9,468 nt of DNA from Armatimonadota bacterium (GTDB taxonomy: Bacteria; Armatimonadota; Fimbriimonadia; Fimbriimonadales; ATM1), in the NCBI GenBank assembly GCA_003695835.1, contig RFHN01000151.1:1-9468 (forward strand), in the 5' to 3' direction. The notes under the pieces are model-generated. The model did no database searches. It saw only the letters and a program-made list of their open reading frames with translations, and had not been told where the DNA came from. Positions 1 to 5,100 of the stretch are shown here, in pieces (positions within the stretch are counted from its first letter, which is position 1; each line of letters opens with the position of its first letter). The position numbers and the translations under genes are program-made.

Positions 1-127
1 ATCGCGGCACCGAACGGCCACCGACGAAGAACTCGCTTACGCCGCGTGAGGAGAACCGCGTCGCCCAGACCCCGATGAGGAGGATGACAACGAAGTACAG
101 TCCAAAAGCGACGAATTTCGGATCCAT
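1..127 (-). CDS. Sodium:solute symporter (SSS family), N-terminal fragment cut by the window edge
   Basis: Only the first 42 codons are in the window; the gene runs off the left edge. The start is ATG at 127-125. The visible residues form one hydrophobic helix (about residues 5-22), followed by a short basic loop and the sequence SEFFVGGRSVP. A first helix ending in GVWATR and followed by a [DE]FF[LV]GGRS motif is the hallmark of the amino end of SSS/SSF transporters (PutP, PanF, SglT relatives). These couple Na+ entry to uptake of a small solute across the inner membrane. The substrate cannot be told from this fragment. The start overlaps the stop of the 40-codon membrane ORF upstream by one base (TGATG), so the two are probably translationally coupled. 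It is the last gene seen in the leftward run that begins at 5056. Confidence 0.85.
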   Translation of the reverse strand, partial: MDPKFVAFGLYFVVILLIGVWATRFSSRGVSEFFVGGRSVPR

Positions 128-249
128 CAGCGATCTTCACTCCCCTTTTGGCGATCGCTTCGGCGACCGGTGTACCAGTAGAGGAACAGCGCCGTTGCGA
201 GAATCCCCAACGGCAGTATCACCATCGAGAAGAGGAAGCCTCCTTGCAT
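127..249 (-). CDS. 40-residue single-pass membrane peptide, possible symporter accessory subunit
   Basis: A small ORF begins at ATG 249-247 and stops at TGA 129-127. It encodes 40 residues: a short polar start (MQGG), one strongly hydrophobic helix (about residues 5-25) and a basic, polar tail (GRRSDRQKGSEDR). This is a small inner-membrane protein, probably with the tail in the cytoplasm by the positive-inside rule. The stop and the symporter start share a base, and only 19 bases separate it from the phosphatase stop. Upstream, CAGTAGGG gives at best a weak ribosome-binding site. Several secondary transporters are encoded with a tiny membrane partner (for example MetS with MetP), so an accessory role is a fair inference from position. 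I cannot name a family from the sequence. Confidence 0.7.
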   Translation of the reverse strand: MQGGFLFSMVILPLGILATALFLYWYTGRRSDRQKGSEDR

Positions 250-268
250 GCCCTACTGTTAGGACGGA

Positions 269-1111
269 TCAGCCGCTTTCGTTGGATGCCCCGTTTGAAG
301 ATTCGAGGGCGTCAACGCGAACCACGACGGCCGTCGCATTGTCGTGGCCTCCGGCGACAAGCGCCCTGTTGACAATCTCCCAGGCGGCTTGCGAAGGCGG
401 CAACTGAAGCAGCTGCGCGATCTCGTCGTCCGAGACGAGGTTGGTTACGCCATCTGAGCAGAGTAGGAAGACGTCGCCTGCTTTCAGATCGTGCGTTTCG
501 ATGTCTGGATCCACGGCGTCTTCGGCTCCGATCGCGCGGGTGAGGACGTGGGATCGGGGGTCTCGTTCCGCGGTTTCGCGATCCATAAATCCTCCACGTA
601 CCAGTTCCTCGGCGAACGTGTGATCGGCCGTCAGTTGGTCGAGGTGTCCCTCTCTGAGGCGGTAGATTCGCGAGTCCCCGACCTGAACGACGATGGCGGA
701 GTCTTGCACCAACAAGAGAGCGCTCAGCGTGCATCCCATTCCGCGTCGTTCGGGAATCGCGGAGGCGGCGTCCCGAACGAAGCGGTTTGCGTGCTGCACC
801 GCGGTGCGGGCGGCTTCCACCGGGTCGGCCGACATGTGATTCAGATAGGCGTGCAAAAAGGTCTTACAGGCGAGTTCGCTCGCGATCTGTCCGGCCGCGT
901 GTCCCCCCATGCCGTCGCAAACGAGAAACGCGAGTCCGCGAACGGCGAGCATAGGCTCGCTCTCCGGAAGGAAGTACTCGAACTTGTCTTCGTTGTTTTC
1001 GCGCACGCACCCGATGTCGGTCTTGCAACCGATCGTGACGCGAGGTCGGAAGCGGAGTGGTACTTGAGCCGCGCTCAGTTGGTCCTTCTCGAATTCAGCT
1101 GTTGTTTCCAT
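269..1111 (-). CDS. PP2C-type serine/threonine protein phosphatase (Stp1/PrpC-like)
   Basis: A soluble 280-residue metal-dependent phosphatase that removes phosphate from Ser/Thr. The PP2C motifs appear in order: RENNED (Asp42), VCDGMGGHAAG (Asp66-Gly67), GMGCT (124-128), QVGDSRIYR (143-151), DHT (163-165), LTRAIG (190-195), CSDG (Asp220) and GGHDNAT (Asp257). The four aspartates that hold the two catalytic Mn2+/Mg2+ ions are all present, so it should be active. I chose ATG 1111 over an in-frame start at 1156 because the extra 15 residues lie over the FHA gene's coding end and show no family similarity, and because family members begin shortly before the GxxTDxGxxR strand. Even so, it overlaps the FHA gene by 17 bases. 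There is no clear Shine-Dalgarno sequence, consistent with coupled translation. With the FHA protein it forms a phospho-threonine signalling pair. No Ser/Thr kinase is in the window. Confidence 0.93.
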   Translation of the reverse strand: METTAEFEKDQLSAAQVPLRFRPRVTIGCKTDIGCVRENNEDKFEYFLPESEPMLAVRGLAFLVCDGMGGHAAGQIASELACKTFLHAYLNHMSADPVEAARTAVQHANRFVRDAASAIPERRGMGCTLSALLLVQDSAIVVQVGDSRIYRLREGHLDQLTADHTFAEELVRGGFMDRETAERDPRSHVLTRAIGAEDAVDPDIETHDLKAGDVFLLCSDGVTNLVSDDEIAQLLQLPPSQAAWEIVNRALVAGGHDNATAVVVRVDALESSNGASNESG

Positions 1112-1979
1112 CTTGCTTATCGTCCGTCCACTCGATGCGATAGATCTTCTGTCCAATCTGCAGTTCGTCGTTCGGTTTCAGCGCGGTGCGCTGGTTGGGT
1201 TCGAGCTTGGCGCCATTGAGGAAGGAGCCGTTCGTACTGCCGACGTCCGTGTAGAAGGCGCTCTGTCCTTCGAGTTCAAGGATTCCATGTGAGCCGCTCA
1301 CGAACGGGTCCGCCAATACCACATCGTTGTCTGGTTTTCTCCCGATACGGTTCGCGCCGGCCTTCAAGGGATGGGCCTCGTCGTCTGAGACCAGCTTGGC
1401 AACGGGTGGCTCGACGGTCGGCGGCCGATCGAGTTGGGCGGTCTTGCCTGCGTTGGGCATGGCAGTCGCCCCTGCGCCCCCGCGTAGGGAGACGGTCATC
1501 TCGAATCCCGCGAACGAAACCTTGTCTCCGTCCTTCAGTGCGATCCGTTGGTTGGGCGGAAGCGGCTCTCCGTTTACCTGCGTGCCGTTCGTGCTCCCGA
1601 TGTCCTCCAAGAAGAGCTTGTCCTGTTCGTAATAGATCTTTGCGTGTCGGCGGCTGCAGCGCGGGTCCGTGAGAAGGATGTCTCCCTCTCGGCCGACGCT
1701 GTTCTCTCCGGGGCGGAGAAACTGCTCCCGGCCCGCTTCGTCAATCAGGCACGGCGGGCGGACAGGGGGCGCGCTGAAGACATCGTCCGGAAGCTGCTCG
1801 CTCGTACTGAACACCAGGCCGCATTCGACGCAGTACACGACGCCCGGCGGGTTATGCGTTCGGCAGACTGGGCATTGGATCGGCTGAATCGTCTGCGTGA
1901 CGGAGAGCGAGGGCGCAGAGGTGATCCGCGTGCGGTTCGGATCCTCTTCGAGCATCTGCGTTTTGTTCGGATCGCTCAT
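1095..1979 (-). CDS. Zinc-ribbon protein with two FHA domains
   Basis: A 294-residue cytoplasmic phospho-threonine reader. Residues 1-33 are a Thr-rich tail with a repeated DPN[KR]T[QR] element (3-8 and 13-18) and TQT at 28-30. A zinc ribbon follows, with Cys36, Cys39, Cys50 and Cys53. FHA domain 1 (about 85-166) has VGR (Arg97), SRRH (109-112) and STNGT (129-133). FHA domain 2 (about 201-290) has IGR (Arg214), SGSH (228-231) and STNGS (248-252). The Arg, Ser and Asn that grip phospho-Thr are present in both domains. A Gly/Pro-rich linker (167-195) joins them. The overlap with the downstream PP2C gene suggests the phosphatase controls the phospho-state of this protein or its partners. No Shine-Dalgarno is obvious before ATG 1979; an AT-rich stretch lies just upstream. 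The domain calls are secure, the cellular target is unknown. Confidence 0.92.
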   Translation of the reverse strand: MSDPNKTQMLEEDPNRTRITSAPSLSVTQTIQPIQCPVCRTHNPPGVVYCVECGLVFSTSEQLPDDVFSAPPVRPPCLIDEAGREQFLRPGENSVGREGDILLTDPRCSRRHAKIYYEQDKLFLEDIGSTNGTQVNGEPLPPNQRIALKDGDKVSFAGFEMTVSLRGGAGATAMPNAGKTAQLDRPPTVEPPVAKLVSDDEAHPLKAGANRIGRKPDNDVVLADPFVSGSHGILELEGQSAFYTDVGSTNGSFLNGAKLEPNQRTALKPNDELQIGQKIYRIEWTDDKQDGNNS

Positions 1980-1991
1980 GGGAGTAGGTTG

Positions 1992-1997
1992 ATTTTA
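1992..1997 (-). promoter_or_regulatory. Possible -10 element (TAAAAT) before the FHA gene
   Basis: On the minus strand GATAAAATC forms an AT-rich patch in otherwise GC-rich DNA. TAAAAT ends 12 bases before the FHA start at 1979, so a transcript would have only about a 5-base leader. The patch overlaps the stop codon of the dehydrogenase gene upstream. No convincing -35 element is seen. It may give the FHA-PP2C-symporter part of the run its own promoter. Evidence is weak. Confidence 0.27.
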
Positions 1998-1999
1998 TC

Positions 2000-2986
2000 T
2001 CACAATGCGGTCACAGCGACCGGTTCAGCCTTCTGGGCGCTTTCGACCGCCGCGAGGGCAACCGCGCTTGCCGCCAACCCGTCGTCCAAAGTAATCGGAG
2101 GCTCGGTTTCCTTGATGACGGACGAGAGGAACGCGTCCACGAGGAGAGTGTCCAAGTTGCTGCCGTATCCAACTTCTCGATGTGTGGGCGGTTCATCCGC
2201 GTAAAGGTCGAGCGCTTGCTGGAAGAGGTCGGCTTCCAGTACGCCCTTGCTGCCTGTGGCGGAGAGGCGGACATCGCCCCACGTCTTGTAGTACTTCGGG
2301 CGGGACCAGCTGGCGTCGAGGGTAGCGAAGACTCCGTCGGGAAAGGTGAGATGGAGGAACGCCGTGTCCTCGACCTCGAGGCCGAGCCGCCGATGGTTGG
2401 ATTGCGCATAGACCGCCTTTGGCAAAGCGCCGAAGAGGTTGCCAAAGAGGTCGGCAACGTGCACGACATGATCCATGAACGCGCCTCCGCCGGACTGCTC
2501 CCTTTGAACGAACCAGTCGAAGGGGCAGGTGCCGTGGTTCGTGCCCCAGATCGCCAGAACGTCGCCGATTGCGCCTTCCGAGATCTTAGCGCGAAAAGAT
2601 TGATACACAGGACTGAGGCGGCAAGGGAAGGAGGTCATGAAGAGAACGTTCGCCTTCTCCACCGCCTCGCGGATGCTTGCCCCATCCGCAACGGAGGTTG
2701 CGACGGGTTTTTCGCAAAGGATCGCTTTGCCCGCGTCTGCCGCCCATGCGACGTGCTCCGCGTGCTTCCGGTTTTCGCTGGTTACGATGACCGCGTCGCA
2801 CTGGGAGAGAAGGCGATCCGGTTCCTCAAAAACGGGGATCTCCCACCGTTGGGCGAAAGTCGCGGCGCGTTCCGTGACTGAATCCCATACGCCTACGATA
2901 GAGGCGTCGGGCCGTTGCCGTAGAGCATGGGCGTATCCGTGCGCGTGCATGTGCGCAGTGGAGAGAAAGCCCACGCGAACGGTCAT
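2000..2986 (-). CDS. Gfo/Idh/MocA family NAD(P)-dependent oxidoreductase
   Basis: A soluble 328-residue dehydrogenase with the normal family length and two-domain plan. The N-terminal Rossmann domain (1-120) ends with CEKPV (91-95), whose Lys93 is the conserved family lysine. The C-terminal alpha/beta domain carries GGGAFMDHVVH (166-176), placing Asp172 and His176 where the family has its catalytic D/H pair. Such enzymes oxidise or reduce sugars, inositols and related compounds; the substrate cannot be assigned here. The nucleotide loop is unusual: strand 1 is followed by FLSTAHMHAHGYA (7-19) rather than the common GxGxxG. It starts at ATG 2986, nine bases after the stop of the preceding gene, with no clear Shine-Dalgarno. 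The stop lies 20 bases before the FHA gene. Its presence beside signalling and moaA genes is not explained by known pathways. Confidence 0.92.
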   Translation of the reverse strand: MTVRVGFLSTAHMHAHGYAHALRQRPDASIVGVWDSVTERAATFAQRWEIPVFEEPDRLLSQCDAVIVTSENRKHAEHVAWAADAGKAILCEKPVATSVADGASIREAVEKANVLFMTSFPCRLSPVYQSFRAKISEGAIGDVLAIWGTNHGTCPFDWFVQREQSGGGAFMDHVVHVADLFGNLFGALPKAVYAQSNHRRLGLEVEDTAFLHLTFPDGVFATLDASWSRPKYYKTWGDVRLSATGSKGVLEADLFQQALDLYADEPPTHREVGYGSNLDTLLVDAFLSSVIKETEPPITLDDGLAASAVALAAVESAQKAEPVAVTAL

Positions 2987-2995
2987 GGGAAAACT

Positions 2996-3514
2996 TTACC
3001 CGTCTTCGAGGAAGCGGCGGTAGGGCGACAAGACGTTGGCGTCGGCGAAGACTCCGCACGCTTCCCAGATTGTCTTCGCGGTATCGGCATCGAGGTCGTG
3101 ATTCTTCAAGAAGAGCGCCCAAGGACGGTTTTCGTAGGGCGAAACTTCCCACGGCCATCTCTCGACAGTAGTGCGATAGCCTCGCTCGTTCAGTCGACGC
3201 GCCGCTTCCTCCGCTGCTTCCTCTGTTGGGAACCAAGCAACCGCTTGCAAGAAATCCGCTTTTGGCCGTACGCCGTAGCGTTGCAGGAGGTCCGGATTCA
3301 CGCTTTTGCCGAGAATGCTCGCGATGAGTTGCACAGTCTCTGGGTTGAGATCTCTTTCGTCCACATAGAGTTTGCTGGGCGCGACATCTGCGAACTCGGA
3401 CACGGCAGTTCCCAACTCCGATTCCACGCGCAGTCCTGCGTCGCGAAGCATCTGTTCGTAGAGCATGCCTTCCGACCGCGAACCGACGATGCCGACAACG
3501 ACCTTCTTGGCCAA
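2996..3514 (-). CDS. Two-domain protein: DUF2007-like N-terminal half plus an uncharacterised alpha/beta C-terminal half
   Basis: 172 residues, soluble, with no signal peptide or membrane helix. Residues 4-68 read as beta-alpha-beta-beta-alpha: a strand (VVGIVGS), a helix (EGMLYEQMLRDAG), a region ending in SKLYVDERDL and a final helix (ETVQLIASILG). This is the pattern of DUF2007, a small putative signal-transducing domain; similarity is by pattern only. Residues 86-165 (AVAWFPTEEAAEEAARRL, then GYRTTVERW, WALFLKN and a closing helix) form a second ferredoxin-like unit with faint resemblance to RraB-type proteins. The start is TTG at 3514-3512. It is chosen because GGAGGG (3527-3522) lies seven bases upstream, inside the end of moaA, whose stop is four bases away. 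Coupling to moaA is therefore likely. The function is unknown. Confidence 0.8.
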   Translation of the reverse strand: MAKKVVVGIVGSRSEGMLYEQMLRDAGLRVESELGTAVSEFADVAPSKLYVDERDLNPETVQLIASILGKSVNPDLLQRYGVRPKADFLQAVAWFPTEEAAEEAARRLNERGYRTTVERWPWEVSPYENRPWALFLKNHDLDADTAKTIWEACGVFADANVLSPYRRFLEDG

Positions 3515-3518
3515 GCGC

Positions 3519-4592
3519 TTACCCTCCGAGTTGGCTCATGCCCCGGCCCACCACCTTCTGACCTTCGGCGAGGTAGTGGCGTTCGGGTTTGGCGGCGACC
3601 ACTTGCAGGAAGAGGTCGCGTAGTTCTTCGTCGCTCGCGCCCGTGCGGATTGGCGTCCGGAGGTCCACCTCGCCGTCCGCCATGAGGCAGGGCCGGAGTT
3701 GGCCATCCGCCGTAAGGCGGAGGCGGTTGCAACGATCGCAAAGGTCGTTCGAAATCTGGCTGATGAACCCGATCGTGCCAACCGCGCCCTTGACGCGGGA
3801 GTTCCGAGCGGGCCCGTTGGTCGGGATCGCAGCGGGCGTGAGCGAACCGAGTTCCTTTTCGATCGCCTCGCGCGCGGTGTCGCACGATACCACCATTTTG
3901 CGCATCTGCAGATCGCTCAGCATGCCGTCGTCCTGCGCGATTCGGAGGCGGAACAGGTCGCGATTGCCTCGGAGTGGCGCAATCGGATCCATCGGCTCCG
4001 TTTCGTCGAGGTTCCAACGGATCGGCATTAGCTCGATGAAACGTACGTTCAAAGGACGGTCCAGGGTCAGGCGCGCGAAGGCAACGGCTTCGTCCTCGTT
4101 GACTCCCTTCATGAGAACGCAGTTGATCTTGACTGGTTGGAGGCCTGCTTCCAAAGCGGCGTCTATTCCGTCGAGGACCTGTTGAAGAGCGCCTCGCCGC
4201 GCGATTCGTTGGAATCGCTCAGGCTCCAACGTGTCGAGGCTCACGTTGACGCGATGAAGCCCCGCGTCCTTCAGTTCCTGCGCCTTGCTCTTGAGAAGAA
4301 AACCGTTCGTCGTGCAGCTGATGTCGGTGATGTTGGGATGGCGAGCGATCTGTTGAATCAGTTGGGGCAGATCTCGCCGGAGCAACGGCTCTCCGCCGGT
4401 GAGGCGGACTTTCGCGATGCCCAGGTCTGCGGCGATGTGAATCAGGCGAGCCATCTCTTCGAAGGTCAGTAGCTCGTCCTTCGGCGAAACCGGATAACCC
4501 TCTTCCGGCATACAATAGATGCAGCGGAAGTTGCACCGGTCTGTGACGCTCACTCGCAAATAATCAATGGTTCTTCCGAAACTATCCTTCAC
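3519..4592 (-). CDS. moaA: GTP 3',8-cyclase MoaA (molybdenum cofactor biosynthesis, radical SAM)
   Basis: MoaA converts GTP to 3',8-cyclo-7,8-dihydro-GTP, the first step of molybdopterin synthesis; MoaC completes the step. The 357-residue protein has the radical SAM cluster motif CNFRCIYC (Cys20, Cys24, Cys27), the GGEP motif (66-69) that helps bind SAM, and the MoaA-specific second 4Fe-4S site CDRC plus Cys302 (Cys285, Cys288, Cys302). It ends in the Gly-Gly needed for activity (LGG, 355-357). It is about 25 residues longer than typical MoaA because of extra sequence at roughly 193-235. The start is GTG at 4592, supported by GAGGAGG (4605-4599) six bases upstream; it overlaps the pseudo-receiver gene by 11 bases. 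No other molybdenum cofactor gene is visible here. Confidence 0.96.
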   Translation of the reverse strand: MKDSFGRTIDYLRVSVTDRCNFRCIYCMPEEGYPVSPKDELLTFEEMARLIHIAADLGIAKVRLTGGEPLLRRDLPQLIQQIARHPNITDISCTTNGFLLKSKAQELKDAGLHRVNVSLDTLEPERFQRIARRGALQQVLDGIDAALEAGLQPVKINCVLMKGVNEDEAVAFARLTLDRPLNVRFIELMPIRWNLDETEPMDPIAPLRGNRDLFRLRIAQDDGMLSDLQMRKMVVSCDTAREAIEKELGSLTPAAIPTNGPARNSRVKGAVGTIGFISQISNDLCDRCNRLRLTADGQLRPCLMADGEVDLRTPIRTGASDEELRDLFLQVVAAKPERHYLAEGQKVVGRGMSQLGG

Positions 4593-4899
4593 GACCGGCC
4601 TCCTCGACTAACTCGGCGACCCTCGAGGCGATAGTGCCGTTCGAAACCACACGCCAGCAACCAGCCGACCGGCCGCGCTCCAGAAGCTCTTCTTCTTTGT
4701 GTCCGGCGTGTCCGATCACCTTGATCCCGGCGCTCGTAAGGCGGCGGAGCGCCTCTTCGTCCACCTCTCCCAGATGCAAAATCGCCAGCTCAGCTGCTTC
4801 CGGCTGATCCTTGGGGACGACTTCATGCCCCCCGGCGAGCAACGCTCGCTTCAGGCGTTCCGACCAAAGCAGATTGCGTTCCAGTAGCAGGACTTTCAC
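4582..4899 (-). CDS. Small receiver-like (pseudo-receiver) protein upstream of moaA
   Basis: 105 residues, soluble. The order of strands and helices resembles a shortened CheY-type receiver: strand 1 VKVLLLERN, a helix SERLKRALLAGG, strand 2 HEVVP, strand 3 ELAILHLGEV, a helix DEEALRRLTSAG, strand 4 KVIGHAG, then a final helix ASRVAELVEEAG. The acidic pocket is missing (ERN in place of DD), the phospho-acceptor Asp position in strand 3 is His or Leu, and no KP motif is seen. It should not be phosphorylated in the usual way. The start is GTG 4899, not a longer in-frame start at 4959, because GGAGGT (4910-4905) lies five bases before it. Its end overlaps moaA by 11 bases, so the two are co-translated. 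The fold call is inference from pattern; the role is unknown. Confidence 0.8.
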   Translation of the reverse strand: MKVLLLERNLLWSERLKRALLAGGHEVVPKDQPEAAELAILHLGEVDEEALRRLTSAGIKVIGHAGHKEEELLERGRSAGCWRVVSNGTIASRVAELVEEAGREG

Positions 4900-5056
4900 T
4901 GGGTACCTCCAACTCCCGTTCGGGCTGTTCGGGTTCGATGCCCAGTTGCCGTGCGGCAATCGGCCATACTACATAATAGCCAAGAAAGAACAGTACAAAC
5001 GGTATTAGAATCCATTTTACGGCGCGCAGCAGGTACCTGCGCGATGCCTCGTTCAC
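4823..5056 (-). CDS. Small single-pass membrane protein, first gene of the leftward run
   Basis: 77 residues. A basic N-terminal end (RRYLLRAVK, 6-14) precedes a strong hydrophobic helix (about 15-35, WILIPFVLFFLGYYVVWPIAA), then a polar Glu/Pro-rich tail. By charge the N-terminus is cytoplasmic. No family is recognised. The start is GTG 5056. A TAGAAT hexamer ends six bases upstream and there is no Shine-Dalgarno, so translation is probably leaderless. The last 25 residues overlap the start of the pseudo-receiver gene by 77 bases in another frame. That tail is low in complexity and may be tolerated read-through rather than a functional segment. The helix argues for a real protein. The long overlap keeps confidence moderate. 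Confidence 0.65.
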   Translation of the reverse strand: MNEASRRYLLRAVKWILIPFVLFFLGYYVVWPIAARQLGIEPEQPERELEVPSESPATGTQSALVGTPEASVARRGA

Positions 5057-5061
5057 GGCCT

Positions 5062-5083
5062 GATTCTACCTGTTGGTAGAATC
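5062..5083. promoter_or_regulatory. Perfect inverted repeat with back-to-back -10 elements between divergent genes
   Basis: GATTCTACC (5062-5070), a TGTT loop (5071-5074), then GGTAGAATC (5075-5083) form a perfect 9-bp dyad in the 44-base gap between two divergent starts. Each arm holds TAGAAT (five of six matches to TATAAT) reading outward. On the plus strand it is 5077-5082, preceded by TGG, making an extended -10 (TGnTAGAAT); it lies 18 bases before the TTG at 5101. On the minus strand it is 5068-5063, six bases before the GTG at 5056, so transcription would begin at or next to the start codon. No -35 elements are apparent. No T-run follows the dyad on either strand, so it is not an intrinsic terminator. 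It may instead, or also, be a repressor operator. Confidence 0.55.
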
Positions 5084-5100
5084 TCCACCCGGAAGGCGCA

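Noticed and set aside
1112..1156. Longer start for the phosphatase at 1156
   Set aside because: The extra 15 residues lie within the FHA coding end and are not part of the PP2C fold.
491..1219. 242-codon plus-strand ORF opposite the phosphatase
   Set aside because: Antisense shadow of conserved PP2C motifs; composition is not protein-like.
2180..3685. Plus-strand ORFs opposite the dehydrogenase, DUF2007-like and moaA genes (2180-2881, 2927-3685)
   Set aside because: They lie over strongly supported minus-strand genes and show no family pattern.
4900..4959. Longer start for the pseudo-receiver (GTG or ATG near 4959)
   Set aside because: The added residues (MPHGNWASNPNSPNGSW...) are polar and unlike a receiver, and a strong GGAGGT sits just before GTG 4899.
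5062..5083. Inverted repeat as an intrinsic terminator
   Set aside because: No T-run follows on either strand, and it lies between two divergent starts where no transcript would end.
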